A stretch of 64,000 nt of DNA from contig NZ_CP028324.1 of assembly GCF_003028855.1 (NCBI RefSeq), forward strand, positions 124,001 through 188,000, written 5' to 3'. This stretch comes from Pseudoduganella armeniaca. Lineage in GTDB: Bacteria; Pseudomonadota; Gammaproteobacteria; Burkholderiales; Burkholderiaceae_D. Made by a program: the position numbers and the translations under genes. Under the pieces are notes generated by a model. It ran no database searches. It saw nothing but the letters and a program-made list of their open reading frames with translations, and was not told where the DNA came from. Shown in pieces: positions 22,667-30,414 of this stretch (positions are counted from its first letter, which is position 1; every line of letters begins with the position of its first letter).

Positions 22667-25000
22667 TTACTTCCGGCCCGCCTTGGCCGGCTTCGCACCC
22701 GCGCGGGCCGGCGCGGCCTTGGGCTTGACCTTGATGGTATCGAGGATCGACGGCCGCACCTTCGTTTCGATCGACTCGCGCGCCGTCATCGACCCCGTCA
22801 GCGCATTCGGCCGGCCGCCACGCGGCGCGACCGCGGCACGACCGGTACTGGCACCCGCGGGCGGGCGCGACCGCGCGCCCGGCGCCAGGGTCGGCATCGC
22901 CCGCTTGCCTTCCGGCGCCGCCTTCATGTGTTCCTCGCCCGGCGTCCAGGCGGGGATCAGGTGCTTCTCGCCATTGCCGATCAGGTCGCCACGGCCCATG
23001 CGCTGCAGCGTCTCGCGCAGGATCGGCCAGTTTTCCGGATCGTAGTAGCGCAGGAAGGCCTTGTGCGCCTTGCGGATCTTGCCGCTGCGCGGCGTCTCGA
23101 CCGTTTCCGACGTGTCCGTTACCTTGTGCAGTGGGTTCTTGCGCGAGTGGTACATCGTCGTGGCCATCGCCATCGGCGTCGGCATGAACGTCTGCACCTG
23201 GTCGAGGCGGAAGTTGTTTTTCTTCAGCCACAGGGCCAGGTTCAGCATGTCCTCGTCCGTCGTGCCCGGGTGGGCCGCGATGAAGTATGGAATCAGGTAC
23301 TGCTTCTTGCCCGCCTCGACGGAGAACTTCTCGAACATCGCCTTGAACTCGTCGTAGGCGCCGATGCCCGGCTTCATCATCTTGTTCAGCACGTTCGGTT
23401 CGGTGTGCTCCGGCGCGATCTTCAGCAGGCCGCCCACGTGGTGCGTGACCAGCTCCTTGACGTATTCAGGCGAGCGCACGGCCAGGTCGTAGCGCAGGCC
23501 GGAACTGATCAGGATCTTCTTCACGCCAGGGATCGCGCGCGCCTTGCGGTACAGCGAGATCAGCTTGCTGTGGTCGGTGCCCAGGTTGACGCAGATGGAC
23601 GGGTAGACGCACGACAGGCGGCGGCACGATTCCTCGATCTTCTTGTCCTTGCAAGCCAGCCGGTACATGTTCGCCGTCGGGCCGCCCAGGTCGGAAATGG
23701 TGCCCGTAAAACCCTTGGTCTTGTCGCGGATGTGCTCGATCTCGCGCAGGATCGACGGTTCCGAGCGGCTCTGGATGATGCGCCCCTCGTGTTCCGTGAT
23801 CGAACAGAACGTGCAGCCGCCGAAGCAGCCGCGCATGATGTTGACGGAGAAGCGGATCATTTCCCACGCTGGAATGCGGGCATTGCCATAACTCGGGTGC
23901 GGCGCACGGGCGTAGTTCATGTCGTACACGCCGTCCATCTCGTCCATCGCCAGCGGCAATGGCGGCGGATTGATCCACACGTCGCGCTCGCCGTGCTGCT
24001 GCACCAGCGCGCGCGCGTTGCCGGGATTCGATTCCAGATGGAACACGCGCGAGGCGTGCGCGTACATCACCGGGTCGCTGCTGACCACCTCGTACGACGG
24101 CAGGCGCACCACGGTCTTGCTGTGCTTCTCGCGCGCCATCGCCTGGCGCTCCTCGCGCGTCATGATGCGGATCGGCTTGACGACTTCCGGCGCCGTGGCG
24201 GCGTTTTCGGTGGCGCAGGCAGCCTTGTCTTCTTGCGCCATCGCGTAGGGATCGGGGTGCGCATCGATCTTGCCGGGCACGTCCACGCGGGTGGAATTGT
24301 GCACGCCCCACTCGGGCGACGGCATCCAGCCGTGCGGCACCAGGAAGGCGGTACCGCGCAGGTCGCGGATCGCCTTGATGTCCTCGCCGGCCGCGATGCG
24401 GTGCGTCAGGTCGACCAGGGCGCGCTCGGCGTTACCGAAGATCAGCAGGTCGGCCTTGGAGTCGGTCAGCACGGACTTGCGCACCTTGTCGGACCAGTAA
24501 TCGTAGTGCGCGATGCGGCGCAGCGAGGCCTCGATGCTGCCGATGACGATCGGCGTGCCGGGGAAGGCCTCGCGGGCACGCTGGGCGTACACCGTCACCG
24601 CCCGGTCGGGGCGCTTGTTCGGCTCGCCGTTCGGCGTGTACGCGTCGTCGGAGCGGATCTTGCGGTCGGACGTGTAGCGGTTGACCATCGAATCCATATT
24701 GCCCGCCGTGACGCCGAAGTACAGGCGTGGCTTGCCGAGCGCGCGGAACGGCTCGGCCGACTGCCAGTCCGGCTGGCTGATGATCCCGACCCGGAACCCC
24801 TGCGCCTCCAGCAGCCGGCCGACCAGGGCCATGCCGAAGCTCGGGTGATCGATGTAGGCATCGCCCGTGATCAGGATGACGTCGCACTCGTCCCAGCCCA
24901 GCTTGTCCATCTCGGCACGGGTCATGGGCAGGAAAGGCGCGGCGGCAGCGCGGGCAGACCGCTTGGGGACGGTCGCGAAGAGGTTTACTGGGGAGTTCAT
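22667..25000 (-). CDS. YgiQ-family radical SAM protein
   Basis: This 777-residue protein is a YgiQ/UPF0313-type radical SAM enzyme. The [4Fe-4S] cluster motif CFGGCTFC (Cys-x3-Cys-x2-Cys), followed by SITEHEGR, sits in the central domain. A cobalamin-binding-like N-terminal segment (DVILITGDAYIDHPSFG) precedes it. DUF3362-like C-terminal sequence (VQTFMPTPMAMATTMYH, then HKAFLRYYDPENWP) is also present. The reaction catalysed by YgiQ is not established. The basic Ala/Pro-rich C-terminal extension is variable. The ATG at 25000 starts MNSPVNLF, which leads into the conserved domain; the longer frame upstream has no family similarity. It is divergent from the DUF1269-like gene. Confidence 0.93.
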   Translation of the reverse strand: MNSPVNLFATVPKRSARAAAAPFLPMTRAEMDKLGWDECDVILITGDAYIDHPSFGMALVGRLLEAQGFRVGIISQPDWQSAEPFRALGKPRLYFGVTAGNMDSMVNRYTSDRKIRSDDAYTPNGEPNKRPDRAVTVYAQRAREAFPGTPIVIGSIEASLRRIAHYDYWSDKVRKSVLTDSKADLLIFGNAERALVDLTHRIAAGEDIKAIRDLRGTAFLVPHGWMPSPEWGVHNSTRVDVPGKIDAHPDPYAMAQEDKAACATENAATAPEVVKPIRIMTREERQAMAREKHSKTVVRLPSYEVVSSDPVMYAHASRVFHLESNPGNARALVQQHGERDVWINPPPLPLAMDEMDGVYDMNYARAPHPSYGNARIPAWEMIRFSVNIMRGCFGGCTFCSITEHEGRIIQSRSEPSILREIEHIRDKTKGFTGTISDLGGPTANMYRLACKDKKIEESCRRLSCVYPSICVNLGTDHSKLISLYRKARAIPGVKKILISSGLRYDLAVRSPEYVKELVTHHVGGLLKIAPEHTEPNVLNKMMKPGIGAYDEFKAMFEKFSVEAGKKQYLIPYFIAAHPGTTDEDMLNLALWLKKNNFRLDQVQTFMPTPMAMATTMYHSRKNPLHKVTDTSETVETPRSGKIRKAHKAFLRYYDPENWPILRETLQRMGRGDLIGNGEKHLIPAWTPGEEHMKAAPEGKRAMPTLAPGARSRPPAGASTGRAAVAPRGGRPNALTGSMTARESIETKVRPSILDTIKVKPKAAPARAGAKPAKAGRK

Positions 25001-25224
25001 CGACAGGATTGTACCAAAATCGGCGCCGCTTCGCGCGCCCGCCCCTGGAATTTCACAGGAAAATCTTTTAATTTTCAATAACTTGTGTCGAGCCTGGCAA
25101 CGATCGACAAGCTGGGGAATTTCTTCCTGCCCAGATTGCATTGTGCGGCGCAAGGGCTATAACGAAAGGTGCATGCAAGGCTGCCATGCCTGCACGACCC
25201 GACACCATCACCAGGGAGGCCATT

Positions 25225-25737
25225 ATGCGACGTCGTCTTTATTATCTATTGCCCGATATTCCCGCTGCCCGCGCCATGCTCGACGAGCTGCTGCTGGCGC
25301 GCATCGAAGAGCGGCGCATCCACTTCATGGCGCGCGAGGGCAGCCTGCCCGATGACCTGCCCGGCTGCGGCTTCGCCCTGAAGACCGACTTCGTGCATGG
25401 CGCCCAGCTCGGCATCGTGATGGGCGCGATCGTCGGCTTCCTGGTCGGCTTCGCGCTGGCGCTGACGGAGCCTTACGGCCTGGAGGTGCCGACCGGAATC
25501 ATGCTGTTGATGGCGCTGGGCGGCGCCGTCTTCGGTGCCTGGGCATCCGGGATGAACGGCTGCGCGATTCCCAACAAGAAGCTGGAACAGTACACGGACC
25601 GGGTGCAGCAGGGCCAGGTGCTGATGATGGTCGACGTGCCCGTGCGGCGCATGCGCGAGATCGAGGACATGATCGCGCAGCGCCACCCGAACTTCAGCTT
25701 TGCGGGTGAAGAGCCGCCTTTGCTGGCGTTTCCTTGA
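25225..25737 (+). CDS. DUF1269-like small membrane protein
   Basis: This 170-residue protein has a cytoplasmic N-terminal segment (RRRLYYLLPDIPAARAML), two closely spaced hydrophobic helices with Gly-rich faces (residues 85-105 and 115-135) and a charged C-terminal region. This is the layout of DUF1269 family proteins in betaproteobacteria, which have no known function. The GGAGG site at 25215-25219 precedes the ATG at 25225 with normal spacing, and the frame upstream is not conserved. It is monocistronic, divergent from the YgiQ-type gene, and followed by a palindrome. Confidence 0.78.
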   Translation: MRRRLYYLLPDIPAARAMLDELLLARIEERRIHFMAREGSLPDDLPGCGFALKTDFVHGAQLGIVMGAIVGFLVGFALALTEPYGLEVPTGIMLLMALGGAVFGAWASGMNGCAIPNKKLEQYTDRVQQGQVLMMVDVPVRRMREIEDMIAQRHPNFSFAGEEPPLLAFP

Positions 25738-25758
25738 GGCCTGTTTTAGGAAACCCAA

Positions 25759-25812
25759 GGGGACAGGCACCTGTTTCGGGGCCTCCCGGGCCTGAAACAG
25801 GTGCCTGTCCCC
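25759..25812. repeat. Intergenic palindrome, GGGGACAGGCACCT type
   Basis: GGGGACAGGCACCTGTTTC and its exact reverse complement form 19-bp arms around a GC-rich 16-nt loop. It lies between convergent genes and shares the ACAGGCACCT core with the palindrome at 143-194. Confidence 0.87.
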
Positions 25813-25820
25813 AGCGTCAA

Positions 25821-26105
25821 TCAGATGCCCATATTGCCCAGGATACGGGTCAGTTCGCGCAAGGTCGGTTCCAGCGCGGGATGTTTGGCGGCGAACTTGG
25901 CCGAGATTTCCTGCGTGCGCTCGGCCAGGCCGTAGGTCGTGGTGCCGCGCTCGTCGACGCTGCCGTCCGCCGCGCGCTGCTCCAGCAGCTGGTGAATGTC
26001 GCCATCCAGCTGGCGCAGCAGGTCTTGCAGTTCCTCGTCGACCGGGCCGGCGTGCGACAGCGCGCCATGCAGGTTGCGCAGCGATTCCTTCAGGTTATTG
26101 TCCAT
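25821..26105 (-). CDS. DUF4404 family protein
   Basis: This 94-residue acidic, mostly helical cytoplasmic protein matches the DUF4404 family by its pattern: LRNLHGALSHAGPVDEE, LRQLDGDIHQLLE and the C-terminal TLRELTRILGNMGI. No function is established for the family. AAGGGGA lies 7 nt before the ATG at 26105. It is monocistronic and converges with the DUF1269-like gene across a palindrome. Confidence 0.82.
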   Translation of the reverse strand: MDNNLKESLRNLHGALSHAGPVDEELQDLLRQLDGDIHQLLEQRAADGSVDERGTTTYGLAERTQEISAKFAAKHPALEPTLRELTRILGNMGI

Positions 26106-26182
26106 AAGCGGTCCCCTTGTAGTGTAGCCATACGGACTTATACACCGAATCGCGCCCGGCCGGCCACCCAGCTCGGAGACGG

Positions 26183-26857
26183 TCAGCGCCCGGCCACCTG
26201 GCGCCGCCGCCGTTGTACTTGTGCAAGTACGCCGGCGCCGGCCGCCAGCATCGCCCAGCTGGACGGTTCAGGCACGTTCGACACGGGTTGCAGCCCATCG
26301 TTATTGCTGAACGTAACGTAGGGGCCGTCGCCTACGCTGAACTGGGTCGTGAAATAGCCGTCGCAGCAGCGTTCCAGGCCGTACAGATGCAGCGTGTGCA
26401 GCCCCTCGGTCAGCACGGCACTGCCCCTCAGGACACCTGGGCCGCTCCAGGAGCCGTTCCACCACATATCGCTCAGGCTGCTGTGAAGCACGGTATCGTC
26501 CAGCAGCATCGCGCCACCATCGCCAAAATCGACCCCGGCCCGGAACGACCACTGGCCTGCCAGTGCCGCCGTTACCTCGAATTCCACGGTGAAGTGATAC
26601 GCCACATCGTTCTCGCTGCCGAAACGTTGGTGGTTGCTGACGTAGTTGAACGCCGGCAGTTCCGCACTGCCGTACCCGGGCTGCCCGCCGCCAAGCGCTG
26701 CCTCGACGGCGTTGCGGTAGCCCTGCGCGTCCTCCTGCGGGCCCGCTACGGAATAACCGGTGGACATCGTGGTCCGGCTGGCTTCGGCCTGTCCCGCGAG
26801 GGCAAGCGCGCACAGCGCTACGAGCCGCGTCAGGTGTGGTTTGCGCAGAGTCATCAT
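26183..26857 (-). CDS. CCXG-type PEP-CTERM sorted exported protein
   Basis: This 224-residue protein has a Sec signal peptide (LTRLVALCALALAGQAEA) and a classic C-terminal PEP-CTERM sorting signal: VPEPSSWAML, a hydrophobic segment, then a basic tail QRRRRQ. Exosortase is expected to cut after the PEP region and the protein is thought to end up in the outer layer or exopolysaccharide. The central motif ERCCDGYFT identifies the CCXG subgroup, whose middle region resembles a PA14-like carbohydrate-binding beta-sandwich. Two adjacent ATG codons (26857 and 26854) are both possible starts. The exosortase gene is not in the window. Confidence 0.88.
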   Translation of the reverse strand: MMTLRKPHLTRLVALCALALAGQAEASRTTMSTGYSVAGPQEDAQGYRNAVEAALGGGQPGYGSAELPAFNYVSNHQRFGSENDVAYHFTVEFEVTAALAGQWSFRAGVDFGDGGAMLLDDTVLHSSLSDMWWNGSWSGPGVLRGSAVLTEGLHTLHLYGLERCCDGYFTTQFSVGDGPYVTFSNNDGLQPVSNVPEPSSWAMLAAGAGVLAQVQRRRRQVAGR

Positions 26858-27147
26858 GAGCTTTCGATCAGGTTGATGGATATTCAACTTAGCATCGGTC
26901 GCGGTGCGGTTCAAGCGGCGGCATCGTACCCGAATCGAATCGTGTCATCCGGACCACAACCCGTTATGCACGGGCGCCGACAGCGGATATCACCCGGCGC
27001 TATATCTTTCCATGCAGAAATAATAACATCGTCCGCAGTCATCACCGCTGCGTATCGCGGACATCGAAACTCATAATTGGATTTATATCTGCCGGGCGCC
27101 TACGATGTAGTCATCGAAGCAGCCAACGAACAAAGAGAGGAAATGCC

Positions 27148-27288
27148 ATGAACACGACTACCTACACCGCCCCGACCCGCCCTGCCACCGCGCCGCGCTC
27201 CTGGATCAAGGTGCTCGCCGCCGACCTGCGCGATGCGCTGGAACGCCTGGGCAAGCCTTTCGTCAACGGCCAGTACCCTTTCTATTGA
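27148..27288 (+). CDS. Small 46-residue protein of unknown function
   Basis: An ATG at 27148 with a strong AGAGAGGAAA site 5-10 nt upstream opens a 46-codon frame ending at TGA 27286-27288. The product is polar and Thr/Pro-rich at the N-terminus. A predicted helix (WIKVLAADLRDALERLGKPF) follows, then an aromatic tail (NGQYPFY). Third positions are strongly G/C, as in the surrounding genes, which supports coding. The last 26 bp overlap the antisense 3' end of the MerR gene. The preceding 230 bp are AT-richer and could hold its promoter. I do not know this family. Confidence 0.6.
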   Translation: MNTTTYTAPTRPATAPRSWIKVLAADLRDALERLGKPFVNGQYPFY

Positions 27289-27718
27289 TAACCCGCCGCC
27301 GCAGCGGCGGCACCGTCTCTCCCAGCGCGCCCTGCGCTGCCGCGTGCAGGTTGCGCCGGAACGTGGGGCACTCCAGATGACTGGGCGCGCGGCAGCGCGC
27401 GGCGTGGCGCAAGCCGTCGCGTAGTGCGCTGAGCTGCCGGATCGTCCGGTCCAGGTCATCCGCCTTGCGCAGCAACAGGGGCCGGTCGATCGCCAGCACC
27501 CCATCCGGCGTGAACATGCCGCCGATCTCGTCCAGCGTCAGGCCCGACGCCCGCCCCAGCGCGATTAGCGCCAGCCGTTCCAGCACATTGTCCGCGAACT
27601 GGCGGCGCAGCCCTTGCCGGCCGCTCGACCGGATCAATCCCTTTTCCTCATAAAAGCGCAGCGTCGATGCCGGCACGCCGGACCGTCGCACCACCTCGGC
27701 TATATCCAGTACTGTCAT
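27263..27718 (-). CDS. MerR-family transcriptional regulator
   Basis: This 151-residue regulator has the MerR winged helix-turn-helix at its start (LDIAEVVRRSGVPASTLRFY, EEKGLIRSSGRQGLRRQF), a dimerisation helix and a short effector region. The effector region has HAARCRAPSHLECPTF, with Cys and His residues that could bind a metal or sense redox, but the pattern is not the [2Fe-2S] CxxCxC of SoxR. MerR proteins activate promoters with an overlong -35/-10 spacer by twisting the DNA. The ATG at 27718 borders the operator at 27721-27751 directly. The divergent gene is a methyltransferase, its likely target. Confidence 0.9.
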   Translation of the reverse strand: MTVLDIAEVVRRSGVPASTLRFYEEKGLIRSSGRQGLRRQFADNVLERLALIALGRASGLTLDEIGGMFTPDGVLAIDRPLLLRKADDLDRTIRQLSALRDGLRHAARCRAPSHLECPTFRRNLHAAAQGALGETVPPLRRRVINRKGTGR

Positions 27719-27720
27719 GC

Positions 27721-27751
27721 TTGACCTCAAGTCGACTTGAAGTGCCACGAT
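27721..27751 (+). promoter_or_regulatory. MerR/SoxR-like operator and promoter of the methyltransferase gene
   Basis: TTGACC (27721-27726) is followed by a 19-bp spacer and CACGAT (27746-27751). The perfect palindrome TCAAGTCGACTTGA (27727-27740) fills the spacer. Long-spacer promoters with a central palindrome are the hallmark of MerR-family control. The enterobacterial SoxR site CCTCAAGTTAACTTGAGG is nearly the same sequence. The -10 match is weak, as expected for an activated promoter. Confidence 0.72.
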
Positions 27752-27782
27752 ATCATCTGCTGTCAATCCACGGAGAATGCAG

Positions 27783-28619
27783 ATGAGCGACACCAACCCC
27801 CAAGCGGCGTTCTGGAACAGCGACGCCGGCCATGCCTGGGTCGAGAACCAGGCCATGCTCGATCACATGTTCCAGCCATTCGAAGCCCTGCTGGCCGACG
27901 CGGTGCGAGCTGGTGAACAGGTCCTCGACGTCGGCTGCGGCACGGGCGCCACCACCCTCGCCACCGCGCGCCGCGTGGGCCCGGCTGGCCACAGTACCGG
28001 CATCGACATCTCGGCACCGATGATCGCCACCGCCCGCATCCGCGCCGCGCAGGCCAGCCTGCCCGCCAGCTTCGCCTGTGCCGACGCCCAACACCATGCC
28101 TTCGAGCCGGCGGCGTTCGACGCGGTCGTGTCGCGCTTCGGCGTGATGTTCTTTGCCGATCCCGCCGCCGCCTTCGCCAACCTGCGCCGGGCGGCGCGCG
28201 CCACCGGGCGGCTGCACCTGTACGCCTGGCGTGGCGCCGCCGAAAATCCTTTCATGACGGCCGCCGAGCGCGCGGCCGCGCCGCTTGTCGCGCTGCCGCC
28301 ACGGCTGCCCGGCCAGCCAGGCCAGTTCGCCTTTGCCGACGCAGCCGTCGTGTTGGCCATCCTGCAGGCGGCCGGCTGGCAGGAGATTCGCGTCGACGCA
28401 GTAGACGTCCCCTGTGCCTTCCCGGCGGCGGGGCTGGACGGCTACGTGCGCCGCATGGGGCCCCTGGGCCGCGTGTTGCCGACGCTGGACGAGCCGCGGC
28501 GGCACGCCGTGATCGATCGCGTACGCGGCGCGTTCGAGCCGTTCGTGCAGGGCGAGACGGTGCGTTATACAGCGGCCTGCTGGCGCATCACGGCGCGCGC
28601 CGATGTCATCAAAGGGTAA
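27783..28619 (+). CDS. Class I SAM-dependent methyltransferase
   Basis: This 278-residue protein has the class I methyltransferase fold. Motif I is VLDVGCGTGATTLATARRV near residue 48. An acidic residue ends the second strand (STGIDISAPMIATAR), and FACADAQHHAF is the adenine-side motif. The gene belongs to the UbiE/arsenite-methyltransferase-like group of small-molecule enzymes; the substrate cannot be named. I chose ATG 27783 because GGAG lies 7-8 nt before it, while the ATG at 27777 is only one base from the GGAG. It is divergent from a MerR regulator with a shared operator. Confidence 0.9.
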   Translation: MSDTNPQAAFWNSDAGHAWVENQAMLDHMFQPFEALLADAVRAGEQVLDVGCGTGATTLATARRVGPAGHSTGIDISAPMIATARIRAAQASLPASFACADAQHHAFEPAAFDAVVSRFGVMFFADPAAAFANLRRAARATGRLHLYAWRGAAENPFMTAAERAAAPLVALPPRLPGQPGQFAFADAAVVLAILQAAGWQEIRVDAVDVPCAFPAAGLDGYVRRMGPLGRVLPTLDEPRRHAVIDRVRGAFEPFVQGETVRYTAACWRITARADVIKG

Positions 28620-28669
28620 CAGGCGGCGATTAAGATGCGGCGTCTTTCACTCCAGTCAACGGCCCATCA

Positions 28670-30355
28670 ATGACCCAATCGAATTCGCGTCGCAAGTTCA
28701 TCCGCAATTTCTCGCTCGGTACCGTGGCGGTGTCCGCCCTGCCGCTGGCCGCCTGTGGCGGCGACAGCGGCCCCAATACCAACGTCCAGGTCAGCTACGC
28801 GCATGGTGTCGCCAGCGGCGACCCGCTGGCCGACCGCGTCATCTTGTGGACCCGGATCACGAGCAGCAGCACGGATGACGTCGAGGTGGGCTGGAGCATC
28901 GCCGAGGACAGCGCTTTCACCAAGGTCGTCAGCTCCGGCGTCGTCACGACCGGTGCGGCCAAGGACTATACGGTGAAGGTCGATGCCACGGGCCTGGCAC
29001 CGAACCGCAACTACTACTACCGCTTCCGCGCCCACGAGGTGGATTCGCCGGTGGGCCGCACCAAGACGCTGCCGACCGGCAGCGTGACCCAGGCCCGCTT
29101 CGCCGTCTTCAGCTGCTCGAACTACCCGGCCGGCTACTTCAACGTGTATGCGGAAGCGGCCAAGCTCGATGACGTCGACGTGGCGCTGCACCTGGGCGAC
29201 TATATCTACGAATACGCCGCTTCCGGTTACGCGTCGAGCGACGCGGCGGCGATGGGCCGCACCTCGCAGCCGGCCAACGAGATCATCACGCTGTCCGACT
29301 ACCGCCGCCGCTACCAGCAATACCGCAGCGACGCCGACCTGCAGGCCGTACATGCGCGCCTGCCGTTCATCACCGTATGGGACGACCACGAGCTGGCCAA
29401 CGACACCTGGCGCGAAGGTGCCGAGAACCACGATCCGGCGACCGAAGGCCTGTTCCTGGCCCGCAAGCAGATGGCGATCCAGGCCTACCACGAGTGGATG
29501 CCGACCCGCGTGGCCGACGCGTCCAAGCCGGACCGCATCTATCGCTCGTTCGACTTCGGCAACCTGCTGTCGCTGCACATGCTGGACACGCGCGTGATCG
29601 GCCGCGACAAGCAGCTGGCCTACGCCGGCTACGTCAACGCGGACAAGTCGTTCAATACGGCCGGCTTCACCGCCGACGTGGGCAACCCGCAGCGCCAGCT
29701 GATGGGCGCGGAACAGGTGACGTGGCTGCAGGGCCAGATGAGCAAATCGACGGCCACCTGGCAGATGCTGGGCCAGCAGGTGCTGATGGCGCGCATGAAC
29801 CTGCCGGCGCCGATGGTGCTGGCCGGCGCCTACACGACCTACCTGGCGCTGGCGGTCAAGGCGCGCAACAACCCGGGTTCGCTGACGCCGGCCGAACAGG
29901 CACAGCTGAACGGGCCGACGGTGCCGTACAACCTGGACGCGTGGGACGGCTACCAGGCCGCGCGCGAGACGGTGCTGAACATGGCGAAGGCCATGAACAA
30001 GAACCTGGTGGTGCTGGCCGGCGACACGCACAACGCGTGGGCCAGCGACCTGACGGACCTGAACGGCAACGCGGTCGGCGTGGAATTCGGCGTGCCGTCG
30101 GTGTCGTCGCCCGGCTTCGAGAGCTATTTCCCGACGGTCGACCCGACCCTGGTGGCGGCCGGCATGGAACAGCTGATCGGGCCTTTGGTGTACGCGGAGA
30201 CCGCATCGCGCGGCTTCACGGTGGTGACGGTCACGCCGACCGAGACGCGGGCCGAGTACCGCTATGTCAGCACGATCAAGTCGAAGACGTACACGGCGAC
30301 GACCGGCAAGGTGCTGCGGACGTTGCCGGGGGCGGCGAATCGCAAGCTGATTTAA
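28670..30355 (+). CDS. PhoD-like alkaline phosphatase D family protein, Tat-exported lipoprotein
   Basis: This 561-residue protein has a twin-arginine signal (SRRKFIRNFS, Arg7-Arg8) that also contains a lipobox ending at Cys29 (LPLAACGG). It should therefore be exported folded and lipid-anchored. The PhoD N-terminal domain (HGVASGDPLADRVILWTRI) precedes the metallophosphatase core. Core motifs are FSCSNYPAGYFN, LHLGDYIYEYA, WDDHELANDTW and VLAGDTHNAWAS, giving the metal-binding Asp, Asn and His residues. PhoD enzymes hydrolyse phosphate mono- and diesters and use Ca2+/Fe3+. It is monocistronic, with no visible Pho box, and ends at a palindrome shared with a convergent peptidase gene. Confidence 0.92.
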   Translation: MTQSNSRRKFIRNFSLGTVAVSALPLAACGGDSGPNTNVQVSYAHGVASGDPLADRVILWTRITSSSTDDVEVGWSIAEDSAFTKVVSSGVVTTGAAKDYTVKVDATGLAPNRNYYYRFRAHEVDSPVGRTKTLPTGSVTQARFAVFSCSNYPAGYFNVYAEAAKLDDVDVALHLGDYIYEYAASGYASSDAAAMGRTSQPANEIITLSDYRRRYQQYRSDADLQAVHARLPFITVWDDHELANDTWREGAENHDPATEGLFLARKQMAIQAYHEWMPTRVADASKPDRIYRSFDFGNLLSLHMLDTRVIGRDKQLAYAGYVNADKSFNTAGFTADVGNPQRQLMGAEQVTWLQGQMSKSTATWQMLGQQVLMARMNLPAPMVLAGAYTTYLALAVKARNNPGSLTPAEQAQLNGPTVPYNLDAWDGYQAARETVLNMAKAMNKNLVVLAGDTHNAWASDLTDLNGNAVGVEFGVPSVSSPGFESYFPTVDPTLVAAGMEQLIGPLVYAETASRGFTVVTVTPTETRAEYRYVSTIKSKTYTATTGKVLRTLPGAANRKLI

Positions 30356-30403
30356 ACCCAAAGGTGACAGGCACGCTTCTGGCTGCCTGACACCGTTGGG
30401 TTT
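30354..30403. repeat. Intergenic palindrome, GGTGACAGGCA type
   Basis: AAACCCA(A)...TTGGGTTT forms the outer arms and GGTGACAGGCA...TGCCTGACACC the imperfect inner arms. It lies between the convergent phoD-like gene and an M3 peptidase gene, overlapping the end of the phoD-like stop codon. It shares the GTGACAGGCA core with the palindrome at 143-194. Confidence 0.78.
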
Positions 30404-30414
30404 ACGGCCGCCGC

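Noticed and set aside
22539..23231. 230-codon minus-strand frame over the end of the YgiQ-type gene
   Set aside because: Shifted frame of the radical SAM gene; low-complexity Gly/Arg/Pro product.
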